The translations under genes were made by a program, and so were the position numbers. Of a stretch of DNA of 48,908 nt, positions 33,745 to 42,097 are shown piece after piece. Under the pieces are notes generated by a model that was given only the letters and a program-made list of their open reading frames with translations, made no database searches and was not told the origin of the DNA. Each line of letters opens with the position of its first letter. The stretch's first letter is position 1. Source of the DNA: Candidatus Wallbacteria bacterium (lineage in GTDB: Bacteria; Muiribacteriota; UBA6191; JACPRK01); the NCBI GenBank assembly GCA_016213845.1, contig JACQZN010000061.1, positions 1 through 48,908 of the forward strand, in the 5' to 3' direction.

Positions 33745-34314
33745 GTGCGGCCGTCGGGCCCGGACGAGCGGCGCGGGTTGTCGCTGGTCGGCTTCCTGGT
33801 GGCGGCGGTGCTGCTGTCGGTGGTACTGATCCCGCTCTTCATGCTCTTCCAGTCGTCTCGGCAGACGACCTCGAACTCGATCAACTCGATCCTGGCGGCA
33901 CAGCTCATCAGCACGCAGATCGAGAAGCTCAAGGCACTGCCGTTCCGGAAGCTGGAGCGCTACATCGTAAACCCGACGAGGCCGAACCTTCCGGACGGCG
34001 AGCCGGACATCCCCGATATCATCGCCGGACCGTTCGAGGCCGACCCCGAAACGCCGGACATCGTGGAAGACGGGCTGTTCCGCTCGGGCGGCGTCGGGTT
34101 CGATCGGTTGACCTTCATCGCCTACTTCCCGGAGCCCAACCCGGACCCGGGCTCGCCGGACTTCTTTCGCAATCGGCAACGCATCCGGCTGCGCGTGCTG
34201 GTGCGGTGGACGGAATCGGGAGCGGGCAACATTCCTCAGGCGCGCAAGCTGGTCATGTCGACGATCGTCCAGAACGAGAACTACCACCCCAAGCCGGCGC
34301 TGGGCCCGAGGTGA
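33745..34314 (+). CDS. Minor pseudopilin-like protein lacking Glu5
   Basis: This 189-residue protein starts with GTG. A basic leader ends at Gly11, followed by LSLVGFLVAAVLLSVVLIPL, the typical N-terminal helix of class III prepilins, but residue +5 is Gly where almost all subunits have Glu. Minor tip subunits such as GspK also lack Glu5. The C-terminal domain (about 45-189) contains an acidic Pro/Asp-rich insert (IPDIIAGPFEADPETPD), perhaps a calcium loop. The next gene, with ATG three bases after this stop, encodes a pseudopilin with Glu5, so the pair may assemble together at a pilus tip. Confidence 0.75.
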   Translation: MRPSGPDERRGLSLVGFLVAAVLLSVVLIPLFMLFQSSRQTTSNSINSILAAQLISTQIEKLKALPFRKLERYIVNPTRPNLPDGEPDIPDIIAGPFEADPETPDIVEDGLFRSGGVGFDRLTFIAYFPEPNPDPGSPDFFRNRQRIRLRVLVRWTESGAGNIPQARKLVMSTIVQNENYHPKPALGPR

Positions 34315-34316
34315 TC

Positions 34317-34937
34317 ATGGAGAGGCTGTCGAGACGGCGGGCCACCGGGTTATCGGTGGTGGAGGGGCTGATCGCGATCGCGCTCTTCGGGATGCTGATC
34401 GGGGTGGCGATGCAGGTGCTGCGGAGCGGGACGGTCCAGGAGAAGCAGCTGATGGAGTTCTCGGGGCTGCAGAGGGAGGCCAGAAAGGCGATCGAGCTGA
34501 TCCAGCGGGACGTCCGGGGCATGAGGAAGCTGGAGGCGCTGAAGCGAGGGACCGATGGGCAGCTCGAGACGCTGGTGATTGCGGTGCCGACCAGCGAATC
34601 GCCGGCCCAGGAGGTGCGGTACGCGTTCAACGCGGCGGCGCGGCAACTGACGCGCAACGGTGAGGTGATCCTGCGGGAGGCGATTCAGGACTTGCAGCTC
34701 TGGCCGTTCGACGGCTCGCGGGAGGTGAAGGAGATCACGAAGGTGGAGGACTACGCGCGAGTGGCCTTCTTCAAGCTGAGACTGACTCTGACGCGCTCCA
34801 GCGGCGATCCGGGGACGGGCCAGCGGATCTTCGATTTTCTGGTCTATCCGCGGTTGCCGACGTCGTTGCGCAAGGCGAAGGAGAGCCGGTTGAACCAGGG
34901 AGATTCGCGGTTCGCGCCTCAGCGGCTGGAGGAGTGA
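34317..34937 (+). CDS. Pseudopilin (GspJ/PilW-like)
   Basis: The 206-residue protein has leader MERLSRRRATG, cleavage after Gly11, then LSVVEGLIAIALFGMLIGV with Glu at +5, and a globular beta domain as in GspJ-like minor pilins. GAGGTGAT just upstream of ATG 34317 is a good ribosome binding site that lies across the stop of the preceding gene. A longer frame starts upstream but overlaps that gene in another frame, so I rejected it. It ends 9 bp before ruvX. Confidence 0.82.
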   Translation: MERLSRRRATGLSVVEGLIAIALFGMLIGVAMQVLRSGTVQEKQLMEFSGLQREARKAIELIQRDVRGMRKLEALKRGTDGQLETLVIAVPTSESPAQEVRYAFNAAARQLTRNGEVILREAIQDLQLWPFDGSREVKEITKVEDYARVAFFKLRLTLTRSSGDPGTGQRIFDFLVYPRLPTSLRKAKESRLNQGDSRFAPQRLEE

Positions 34938-34946
34938 GGGGCGAGG

Positions 34947-35366
34947 ATGCGCGTGCTGGCGGTGGACCCCGGGACGAAGAGGCTGGGGCTGGCGCTGTCG
35001 GACCCTGGGGGGCGGGTGGCGTTTCCGTTCGAGGTGATCGCCTTTGACAGGCTGGAGGGGGCGCTGCAAAGGATACGGACGATCGTGCTCGACGAGAAGG
35101 TCGAGCGGATCGTGATCGGCCTGCCGATCGGGCTTTCGGGTACCGGTGGAGTGGCGGCGGGCCGAGCCCGGGAGCTAGCGGAACGGCTGCGGGAGACGAC
35201 GGGCCTGGAGGTAGTCGAGTGGGACGAGCGGTTGACCACGGTCGGAGCGGTCCGCGCGATGCGGGAAGGCGGGGTGAAGGCTCGCGAACAGCGGGGGCGG
35301 GTCGACATGGTGGCGGCGGCGCTTCTGTTGCAGGCCTACCTGGAGGCCAGCGCGGCCGAAGGGTGA
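34947..35366 (+). CDS. ruvX: RuvX/YqgF-type Holliday junction resolvase or rRNA-processing nuclease
   Basis: The 139-residue protein has the RNase H-like YqgF fold: LAVDPGTKRLGLALSD with the first catalytic Asp7, IVIGLPIGLSGTGG, VEWDERLTTVGA with acidic residues, and a C-terminal Asp in RVDMVAAALLL. Members process the 16S rRNA precursor in E. coli, and related proteins resolve Holliday junctions. The start is supported by GGAGTGAGGGGCGAGG directly upstream. It is probably co-transcribed with the pseudopilin genes, an odd but common mix for a housekeeping gene. Confidence 0.93.
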   Translation: MRVLAVDPGTKRLGLALSDPGGRVAFPFEVIAFDRLEGALQRIRTIVLDEKVERIVIGLPIGLSGTGGVAAGRARELAERLRETTGLEVVEWDERLTTVGAVRAMREGGVKAREQRGRVDMVAAALLLQAYLEASAAEG

Positions 35367-35397
35367 GCCAGAGGGGGCCCCGGGAGGCCGATCATGT

Positions 35398-35426
35398 TTG
35401 ACTTGGCCCGGGATCTCGAATATCAT
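35398..35426 (+). promoter_or_regulatory. Sigma70-type promoter of the transaldolase gene
   Basis: TTGACT (35398-35403), a 17-bp spacer and TATCAT (35421-35426) place the start near 35433 and leave an unusually long leader of about 165 nt. Confidence 0.75.
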
Positions 35427-35432
35427 AGCGGC

Positions 35433-35598
35433 ATTCCGGCGCTTCCATCTGCAGGGCGAGCCCGCTGTGCGAGCGGGTTCTTGCGCATCCGCCCCAGTGA
35501 AGGATGCATGCGCGAGAACCCGGAGGCGAAGACTCCGGAGCTTGTCGTGTATTCGCGAGTGCCGCCGCAGGCGAGCTGAAAGGTTGGGTTGAGGAGTC
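35433..35598 (+). promoter_or_regulatory. Structured 5' leader of the transaldolase gene, possible attenuator or riboswitch
   Basis: Four helices can form. A: 35459-35466 with 35472-35479 (8 bp). B: 35475-35488 with 35508-35521 (14 bp with one G-U pair, 19-nt loop). C: 35520-35525 with 35533-35538, loop GCGAAGA. D: 35539-35546 with 35570-35577. A and B share bases 35475-35479 and exclude each other, as in a switch. D ends 15 nt before the GGAG ribosome binding site at 35592-35595. No known riboswitch motif is recognised. Short frames inside show no sign of being genes. Confidence 0.5.
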
Positions 35599-36279
35599 AT
35601 GAAGATCTACCTGGATACGGCCAACGTGGACGAGATAAGAGAGGCGGCCAGCTGGGGCGTCCTTTCGGGCGTGACGACGAATCCGAGCCTGGTGGCGAAG
35701 GAGGGTCGGGAGTACCGGGAGGTCATCCGGGAGATCGCCGAGATCGTGAAGGGGCACATCAGCGTGGAGACGATCACGATGACGGCCGACGAGATGATCG
35801 AGGAGGGGCGGGAGCTGGCCAAATGGGCTCGCGGAGCGGTGGTGAAGATCCCGATGTGCCGTGAGGGGCTGAAGGCCATTCATGGATTGGCGTCGGAGGG
35901 GATCTCGGTGAACACGACGCTCATCTTCAGCCCGAACCAGGCGTTGCTGGCGGCGCGGGCGGGGGCCAAGTACGTGAGCCCGTTCGTGGGGCGGCTGGAC
36001 GATATCAGCCACGACGGCACGGAGCTGATCGCCGACATCGTGGAGATCTTCGAGACTCATGACATCGCCACGGAGGTTCTGGCAGCCAGCATCCGCCATC
36101 CGGTTCATGTGATCCAGGTGGCGCGGCAGGGGGCGCACATCGCGACGATGCCGTTCAAGGTGCTGCAGCAGATGTGCGATCACCCGCTGACGACGGCGGG
36201 GATCGAGAAGTTCCGTCAGGACTACGAGAAGATCCCGAAGTCGACTGCTGGCAAGCAGGCGAAGTCGAAGAAGCGCTAG
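35599..36279 (+). CDS. tal: Transaldolase of the short TalC/fructose-6-phosphate aldolase type
   Basis: The 226-residue protein has the short transaldolase architecture: [16 protein letters not shown] start, GVTTNPSL, and VVKIPM with the Schiff-base Lys83. FVGRLDDIS follows in the barrel. The core of about 215 residues is normal for the family, with an extra basic tail (AKSKKR). It moves a dihydroxyacetone unit between sugar phosphates in the non-oxidative pentose phosphate pathway, or acts as fructose-6-phosphate aldolase; sequence alone does not separate these. GAGGAGT lies just before the ATG. The long structured leader suggests post-initiation control. Confidence 0.95.
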   Translation: MKIYLDTANVDEIREAASWGVLSGVTTNPSLVAKEGREYREVIREIAEIVKGHISVETITMTADEMIEEGRELAKWARGAVVKIPMCREGLKAIHGLASEGISVNTTLIFSPNQALLAARAGAKYVSPFVGRLDDISHDGTELIADIVEIFETHDIATEVLAASIRHPVHVIQVARQGAHIATMPFKVLQQMCDHPLTTAGIEKFRQDYEKIPKSTAGKQAKSKKR

Positions 36280-36325
36280 GGAGCGCCTGCGGGCGAAAGA
36301 GCTTGGATACAGCCAAAAAATGTTA

Positions 36326-36363
36326 CGGGGGAGGCAACCCCGAGGGAGGTATCGAACCGCGTC
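36326..36363 (+). promoter_or_regulatory. Possible ECF-type promoter and hairpin upstream of the sigma gene
   Basis: After an A-rich run (AAAAAA), CGGGG (36326-36330) and CCCCG (36338-36342) flank a GAGGCAA loop. GGCAACC (36333-36339) resembles ECF -35 boxes (AAC core) and CGTC (36360-36363) resembles an ECF -10 box, but the 20-bp spacing is longer than usual. Autoregulation is only suggested. The rest of the gap (36280-36503) shows no gene. Confidence 0.3.
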
Positions 36364-36503
36364 TTTTCGCGTCTGTACTGGGTTTTCATCTCGTCGTCGG
36401 ATCGCGGCGCGAGAACCCCATCGATCTGCAACCTTCTCGAACCGGCTTCGTAGTATCGGATGAAGTCGGGCAGCTTGATAGCCTCTGAGCTCGAAAGGCC
36501 TTC

Positions 36504-37091
36504 GTGGAAAACGAAGATTACAAGCTCATCAAGCTGTGCCTGAAGGGCAAGAGAGAGGTCTTTGCCCAGCTGGTGGATAAGTACAACAAGCGGGTCTACA
36601 ACATGGCGTATCGACTGACGAGCAATCCTGAGAAGGCGAAAGACATCGCACAAGATGCCTTCATCAAGATTTACAAGTCGCTCGATCGCTACGACCCGAA
36701 GTACAAGTTCTCCAACTGGCTCCTCAAGACGGTCAGCAACCTCTGTATCGATTACCACCGGACGCGCGCCCAGAACACGGCGTCGCTGGAGGTCATCCTG
36801 TCGAGTGGGGCCGAGAACGCCATCCTGGCGCACCAGATGGCCCACAACACGACGGAGACAGAGCTCGAGGACCGGCTGGAGGCGGCGGAGTTACAGTCCG
36901 TCATCCGAGAGGGGATCGAGCTGTTGCCGATCGACTACCGGGCCGTGGTGGTCCTGCGCCATATCCAGAACCTGTCCTACAAGGAGATTTCGCAGATGCT
37001 GAATCTCCCGATGGGCACGATCAAGGCCAGGATCCACCGAGCCCGGAAGCTCCTGAAGGGGTATCTCGAAGGTCGTTTGCCAAAGGTCTGA
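36504..37091 (+). CDS. ECF (RpoE-like) RNA polymerase sigma factor
   Basis: This 195-residue protein starts with GTG. Region 2 spans about 20-90, with AKDIAQDAFIKIYKSLDRY and the -10-recognising FSNWLLKTVSNLCIDYHR. Region 4 spans about 130-185, with YRAVVVLRHIQNLSYKEISQ followed by the recognition helix LPMGTIKARIHRARKLLK. Region 3 is absent, as in ECF factors. The anti-sigma/FecR gene starts 15 bp downstream, so the pair forms a cell-surface signalling module. Likely targets include the pilin-like and secreted-protein genes that follow; the sequence does not prove this. Confidence 0.95.
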   Translation: MENEDYKLIKLCLKGKREVFAQLVDKYNKRVYNMAYRLTSNPEKAKDIAQDAFIKIYKSLDRYDPKYKFSNWLLKTVSNLCIDYHRTRAQNTASLEVILSSGAENAILAHQMAHNTTETELEDRLEAAELQSVIREGIELLPIDYRAVVVLRHIQNLSYKEISQMLNLPMGTIKARIHRARKLLKGYLEGRLPKV

Positions 37092-37106
37092 GACGAGGTG
37101 AGCCAG

Positions 37107-38450
37107 ATGCCTTCCTGCGAGAAGTACGAGGATCTGCTGCAGCAGTACCTGGACAAGGCCCTGGACAGCGCCCAAACCGCTGTTCTGATGGGCCATCTGG
37201 ATATCTGCTCGCGGTGCCGATTGGATTTCAAGCTCTACGGCAAGATCGTAGAGGGCTTGGAGCAGATGCAGGACCTGACACCTCCTGGCCGTCTCACAAG
37301 CGACGTCATGGCCCAGGTGGAGGGATTGCCCGGCTTCGACGCCTACGTGCAGTCGAGGCAGCCGGCGCCCTGGTTCTGGGGGCTGTCGACCGCCATGGCC
37401 GGCGCCATCGCCGTGGCCGCGTTCCTGATGTTCCGCGCCGGCTCGCCGACGGTGCTGCCGGAGCCGCCGATGGTCGCCAGCCGTGACCAGTTGCCCTCGC
37501 CGGTCGCGCTGCAGTCGACGATCGACGACACGGTCGCCCCCAGAGCGGCCGGCCAGCGCATCGTGCTCTCCGTTTCCGGAGGCCAGGTCGAGGTCCAGAA
37601 GTCCGGCAGCTCGCGCTGGCAGGTGGCTTCCGCGGGGACCGAGCTGGGCTTCGGCGACAAGGTGCGCACGCTCGACAGCGCCACCGCCCATATCGAGTAC
37701 ACCTCCGACAAGACCACGCTCAAGCTGCGCCCCAGCTCGCTGGTGCAGATCCTGGCCAACGCCGTGCGCGTCTTCCACGGTGACACGTGGATTCGCGTCG
37801 ACAAGGTCGGCAGCCACTTCCAGTCCGAGACGCCCAACGCCGTCGCCAGCGTGCGCGGCACGCGGTGGTCGGCCGAGGTGCGCTACCCGGAGAGGATCGC
37901 CGGGTTCTACAAGGGCGATCTGGACGAGAACAAGGTCGCTCGCAAGTTCCTCGAGCAGTACACGAAGAACCTGACCGACAGCCGGATGAACGGCCTGTTG
38001 CCGATGATGGCCTACCCGATGCACGCCACGCCTGTGAGCCTGGCCGTGCAGGTCAACCTGCTGCTCGACACGCTCAACGCCACTCGCGAGGTCCAGACCA
38101 ACGTCCAGGTCTTCCAGAGCAAGGTCAACGTCGCCAGCATCGACCCGGTGACTCACCGGGAGATCACGAGCGTGATCGTCAAGGAAGGCCACCAGACGGC
38201 CATCAAGAATCTGCAGCTCGCGAAGCTGACCCCGCTGGTCGAAGACGACTTCGTGAAGTGGGGCCTGCCCGTCGACACCAAGCTCCTCGACACGGTGCAG
38301 AGCGAGACCGCCCAGCCCGTGAATGAGGCCGGCACGACGCTGACGCCCTCCGGCGCCCGCACGGTGCCCGCCGCCGACACCACCGGCCCGGTCATCGAGG
38401 CCGGCGACCGCGGCAGCGTCGGCTACGACGGCGTCGAGCGACGGCAGTAG
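37107..38450 (+). CDS. Anti-sigma factor with zinc finger, membrane helix and FecR domain
   Basis: The 447-residue protein combines two usual partners in one chain. Residues 1-50 form a zinc-binding anti-sigma domain with H30, C34 and C37 (HLDICSRC). A membrane helix lies at about 91-109. Residues 150-255 form a FecR domain (VLSVSGGQVEVQ, GTELGFGDKVRT, then SVRGTRWSAEV). About 190 further residues are predicted outside the cytoplasm. It should hold the ECF factor at the membrane and release it on an outside signal. ATG 37107 is preferred over GTG 37098 because the latter lies within the GAGGTG ribosome binding site. Confidence 0.9.
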   Translation: MPSCEKYEDLLQQYLDKALDSAQTAVLMGHLDICSRCRLDFKLYGKIVEGLEQMQDLTPPGRLTSDVMAQVEGLPGFDAYVQSRQPAPWFWGLSTAMAGAIAVAAFLMFRAGSPTVLPEPPMVASRDQLPSPVALQSTIDDTVAPRAAGQRIVLSVSGGQVEVQKSGSSRWQVASAGTELGFGDKVRTLDSATAHIEYTSDKTTLKLRPSSLVQILANAVRVFHGDTWIRVDKVGSHFQSETPNAVASVRGTRWSAEVRYPERIAGFYKGDLDENKVARKFLEQYTKNLTDSRMNGLLPMMAYPMHATPVSLAVQVNLLLDTLNATREVQTNVQVFQSKVNVASIDPVTHREITSVIVKEGHQTAIKNLQLAKLTPLVEDDFVKWGLPVDTKLLDTVQSETAQPVNEAGTTLTPSGARTVPAADTTGPVIEAGDRGSVGYDGVERRQ

Positions 38451-38556
38451 CAGGGCAGAGGCTCGAGGCTTGAGAAGTGAGGCTTGAGGGTTGGAAGCTC
38501 AGCCTTCATGCAGCAGGCGCTAGCTTGCAAGCCTCAAGCCTCGAGCCTCTGCCCTG
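38451..38556. repeat. 24-bp perfect inverted repeat made of heptanucleotide arrays
   Basis: Bases 38451-38474 are the exact reverse complement of 38533-38556, with 58 nt between. Both arms are built of 7-bp units: the left array (38458-38492) is GAGGCTC, GAGGCTT, GAGAAGT, GAGGCTT, GAGGGTT; the right array (38528-38555) is CAAGCCT, CAAGCCT, CGAGCCT, CTGCCCT. It begins directly after the stop of the anti-sigma gene and could act as a transcript-end hairpin, but lacks a T tract. Confidence 0.85.
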
Positions 38557-38587
38557 AACGCCTGACGGCCTCAGGGCAGATTGCGGA

Positions 38588-38616
38588 TTGACCAGCCTTG
38601 GGGCATCGGTTAGTCT
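38588..38616 (+). promoter_or_regulatory. Promoter of the giant PilX-like gene
   Basis: TTGACC (38588-38593), a 17-bp spacer and TAGTCT (38611-38616), followed by TGAA. It closely matches the promoter at 43438-43466 (TTGACG-N17-TAGACT, also followed by TGAA). Its presence argues for a start codon downstream of about 38625. Confidence 0.7.
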
Positions 38617-38665
38617 TGAAAGAGGCGCGAACACCGGCCATCGGGTGTTTCGCGCCGTCTGGCTC

Positions 38666-41600
38666 ATGCGACTGACCTCCCGCCAAGCCTCGGTCACCCT
38701 CATGTCGATCGTCGTCATGGTGGTGCTAGGTATCGTCGTGATGGCGTATCTCTGGATCGGCCAGTCGAGCCAGAAGATGCTGCACCACATCTATTACCAG
38801 GAGAAGGTGCTGGCGATCTTCGAGGGGCTGGACGTCATCGCCCGCGGCGTTGTCCAGAGCGAGGGAACGCTGCGCAGCCTTCTCGACAACGACCTCGGCA
38901 AGCCGGTCGACATCACGGCGCAGGTCGTGGACCGAATGGACCGATTCGGTCTTTTGGGTGAGGGCGAGGGCGGCGGCGAGCTGGCCAAGCGGTTCAAGGA
39001 CGTCCTGAAGGTGGAGGCCAGCCTCAGCAAGAACATCGAAAAGATGCCCGACCTGGGCTCGATCAAGGCCGCCGAAGCCAAGGACGCAAAGCTTCCGAAG
39101 GCGTTGGCGGGAGTCGGCAGCCCGGAAGTCATGGGACGCGTCGCCATCCGAATCCAGCTCACCGACGCGATCGCCCTTCAGTCCCGGCGACGGGAAGGCA
39201 AGGACGAGTCGTCCTTTCTGGTCCCCAAGCGCGACGTTTCGATGGAGTACGAGTTCAAGCGCGCACGGGTGGTCCCGCCCTTCTTCCGGCATTTCTCGCT
39301 CTGGGTGAAGAACGGCATCCCGGAACCCGAGAAGGCCGAGGATTACGCCATGAAGGGCAACTACAACTGGGCCCAGAACCACCTGGACGGCAAGGACGCC
39401 CAGGGCGTGCTCTTCGTGAAGAGCGGCGACGGGACCTTCTTCGGCGCCCAGAACGAGTTCCAGGGCGCCAGCCTGGCCGGCCAGTTTGCAACCAAAATTG
39501 GGTACATTTACCTGGGCGGCTCCAACAAGGCCCACCTGAACCTGATGGCCGGCGACATCGACCGCCAGGCCATCGGTTCGGAGACGTTCCACCTCTATCG
39601 AGGCGCCACGACCGACTTCTACAAGGTCTGGTCGACCGAGTTCAGCAACTTCGTCGAGAAGTCGGAAGTTCAGCAGCCCGGCGTCGACGCTCCGGCCAAC
39701 CCCAATAAGGGTAACTTCTTGCAGCGCTCTCTGGAAAAGATGACCCAGATCGCCAAGGACGTCATCAGCTGGCTCAAAGGTGCCGTCAAGCGCGCCCTGG
39801 AGCTCGACAGCCTCGAGCAGGGCACCAAGAACGCCCAGATGTCCAACGCCCTACCTCTCTACTACGTGGTGCGCAAGGACTACGGCTACGCCATCGAGTG
39901 GGGCAACCCCACCTACCAACGCTTCGGCTTCGCCCAGGGCGGCGACGACAAGGCCCAGCAGACCATCGTCAGCTCCAGCCTCCACCTCTACGGCGCCAAC
40001 ACCGACGGCTCCACGATGGGGCTGATAGACCCCCAGACCGACAAGCCGGTCGGCGGCGACCTGGCCAGCCCGACCGCCGTACTGGGCAACGTCTACCGGC
40101 GCTGCCTATCGCTCTCGGGCTACAAGCAGCGCAGAAACGGCGACGGTAAGAGCACCACCATCGAGCCCAGCTCCGACCGCAAGTTCGAAGTGCAGGCCGG
40201 ACCGATCGAGTTCTTCAAGGACTACGACGACCTGATGAAGCGCAGCCAGGACCCGAGCCAGGAGAAGGAGAAGAAGCCCATCTGGGTCTGGGACGCGCGC
40301 GTGAAGTGGAACATGGACCCCAACTCGCCGGCTGCCACCGAGGGCAACGGGACCTACGTTCCGCTCTCGGGTGCCGCGCTCTTCGGCCGCCTCATTCCTG
40401 GCCTGGCCAAGCTCTGGGAAGGCGACAAGGCCAAGATGGCGCAGGAGCTCTTCAACGCCTCGGTCGCCCCGCCCAAGGAGACGCAGAACGCGGCCCAGAC
40501 TCTCCAGTCGCTGGGGCCCAACTCGGGCCTGAACGCAAATCACGCCGGCGACATCGATGTGTCGAACGCCATGTTCACCGTCGGCCTCAGCCCGATCTTC
40601 CAGATACTGGGTCAGCTCGACTTCTTCACCAAGCCCGAGTACCAGCCCGGCGACGGCTACCTCTTCAACGGCAAGGACGACAACCTGGTGACCCCCTACT
40701 TCGAGGAGCTGCTCCGCTGCTTCTGCTACACGGTGTCGGGCCTGGGCGACCCGGCCAAGGCGATCGACACGATCCGCCAGGAAGCGGCCAAGCAGAACCA
40801 GCCGGCGCTCACCAACGACACGGCGGCCGCGATGACGAAGGCGCTCGAGGGCGGCATGAAACGCTGGAAGAAGCTGATCGATAACGAGGGCAGCATCCGA
40901 GACCAGGTGTTCGTCAAGGAGATGAAGGCCGACCAGATCAAGGACGAGAAGATGCGCAAGTACTGGAGCGGAGACGGCAGCGGCGCTCCGGCCGCCGGCG
41001 GCCCCCCGGCGCCGACCTTCTTCCCTTTCAACCTTCCGGACCCGTGGGACAACCGGGACAAGCCACGCGGCTCGGCCGCCCGCAACTTCCGCGACTTCTT
41101 CGAGAAGTGGGTCACCAACTGGCCGGTCGACAAGGCGCGCAAGCCCGACGAGTTCTTCAAGGCCTACTTCACGCCGCTGATGACCAACCCGGCGCGGACC
41201 CTTCCGTACAACTACTCGCTGCGCTTCATGTGCATGGACCTGCGCGAGATCTTCAGTCTCCCTCCCAACGAGCGCAAGAAGCTCCTGATGGAGACGTTCC
41301 CGGCCGAGGTGACCGACGGGATCGGATACATCGAGAAGGGCGAGAACGACATGTACCTCGACCCGGCAAAGAACCCGCCGCCAGAGGCCGATAGCTCCCC
41401 CGTGAACGACCTGCCGTTGAACGACCAGGTGCTGCAGAAGATCTTCGAGCTGCGCAAAGGCAAGAAGCGCCTCGAGAGCGCCTACTACTTCATGGACGAG
41501 TACGGTGCGCAGGTCAACGCCCCGAGCGGCCCCAACACGAAGGACGCCTTCCTCGAGCGCTCCTTCTGGCAGACCAAGAGCGGCGACGGGGGCCAGGGCG

Positions 41601-42091
41601 GCTCCGACGGCGTGATGGACTGGAACGAGGCCGAACGCCGCTTCCTGGTGCCGCAGGGCGGACGCAACGTCCTCTACCTGAACACGATGCTGGGCCTGGC
41701 CAACGGCAAGGTCGAACTGGGAAAGGAAGGCCCCCTTGAAATCCACGGCTCAGGCGCCATCATCGTCGACGGCGACGGCGGCGAGATCGAGATCTTGAAC
41801 GACATCAAGGCGACCAAGCCGGTCTTCCTTGTGGCCGACAAGATCACCATCAAAGGCAACACCCGAGGCGTGCAGGCCGGCCTGATCGCCCACAGCAGCA
41901 TCTTCCTGGGCGGCTCCAGCGCCGACCCCCTCTACGTGTACGGCAACGTCGCCTGCGGCTCCTGGGACAGGAACGCTTTCGCCAAGAGCGGCCGCCGGCT
42001 GATCGCCTACAACTCCGAGTTCAAGAACCTCGACCAGTTCATCACCAACATAGAGCCCCGCATCCGTAAGTTCAGCTCCGGCGACAACTGA
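38666..42091 (+). CDS. Giant PilX/GspK-like pseudopilus protein (1141 aa)
   Basis: The N-terminus (MRLTSRQASVTLMSIVVMVVLG) is a basic patch and single helix like those of PilX and GspK proteins, without Glu at +5 and without a clear Gly cleavage site. About 1100 exterior residues follow, many times the usual 200-300. Most of this is unrecognised. Residues from about 1020 on alternate short hydrophobic strands and Gly turns (LEIHGSGAIIVDGDGGEIEI, then ITIKGNTRGVQAGLIAHSS), a beta-helix-like pattern seen at the end of PilX-type proteins. The pseudopilin genes follow after 6 bp. ATG 38666 fits the promoter; GTG 38645 is an alternative. It may cap or extend a pilus tip as an adhesin. Confidence 0.75.
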   Translation: MRLTSRQASVTLMSIVVMVVLGIVVMAYLWIGQSSQKMLHHIYYQEKVLAIFEGLDVIARGVVQSEGTLRSLLDNDLGKPVDITAQVVDRMDRFGLLGEGEGGGELAKRFKDVLKVEASLSKNIEKMPDLGSIKAAEAKDAKLPKALAGVGSPEVMGRVAIRIQLTDAIALQSRRREGKDESSFLVPKRDVSMEYEFKRARVVPPFFRHFSLWVKNGIPEPEKAEDYAMKGNYNWAQNHLDGKDAQGVLFVKSGDGTFFGAQNEFQGASLAGQFATKIGYIYLGGSNKAHLNLMAGDIDRQAIGSETFHLYRGATTDFYKVWSTEFSNFVEKSEVQQPGVDAPANPNKGNFLQRSLEKMTQIAKDVISWLKGAVKRALELDSLEQGTKNAQMSNALPLYYVVRKDYGYAIEWGNPTYQRFGFAQGGDDKAQQTIVSSSLHLYGANTDGSTMGLIDPQTDKPVGGDLASPTAVLGNVYRRCLSLSGYKQRRNGDGKSTTIEPSSDRKFEVQAGPIEFFKDYDDLMKRSQDPSQEKEKKPIWVWDARVKWNMDPNSPAATEGNGTYVPLSGAALFGRLIPGLAKLWEGDKAKMAQELFNASVAPPKETQNAAQTLQSLGPNSGLNANHAGDIDVSNAMFTVGLSPIFQILGQLDFFTKPEYQPGDGYLFNGKDDNLVTPYFEELLRCFCYTVSGLGDPAKAIDTIRQEAAKQNQPALTNDTAAAMTKALEGGMKRWKKLIDNEGSIRDQVFVKEMKADQIKDEKMRKYWSGDGSGAPAAGGPPAPTFFPFNLPDPWDNRDKPRGSAARNFRDFFEKWVTNWPVDKARKPDEFFKAYFTPLMTNPARTLPYNYSLRFMCMDLREIFSLPPNERKKLLMETFPAEVTDGIGYIEKGENDMYLDPAKNPPPEADSSPVNDLPLNDQVLQKIFELRKGKKRLESAYYFMDEYGAQVNAPSGPNTKDAFLERSFWQTKSGDGGQGGSDGVMDWNEAERRFLVPQGGRNVLYLNTMLGLANGKVELGKEGPLEIHGSGAIIVDGDGGEIEILNDIKATKPVFLVADKITIKGNTRGVQAGLIAHSSIFLGGSSADPLYVYGNVACGSWDRNAFAKSGRRLIAYNSEFKNLDQFITNIEPRIRKFSSGDN

Positions 42092-42097
42092 TGAGTC

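Noticed and set aside
33735..34316. N-terminal extension of the pseudopilin at 34317
   Set aside because: It would overlap the previous pseudopilin gene in another frame and bury the prepilin leader inside a 400-residue protein; GAGGTGAT before ATG 34317 gives a better start.
35398..35592. Short plus-strand frame in the transaldolase leader as a leader peptide
   Set aside because: Its start precedes the predicted transcript start, it has no ribosome binding site and it is a run of Arg codons within the hairpin region.
35392..36183. Minus-strand frame of 263 codons opposite the transaldolase gene
   Set aside because: The transaldolase is certain, and this frame shows only His/Arg/Leu-rich antisense composition.
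36891..38192. Minus-strand frame of 433 codons across the sigma/anti-sigma genes
   Set aside because: Both plus-strand genes have clear family signatures; the antisense frame has none.
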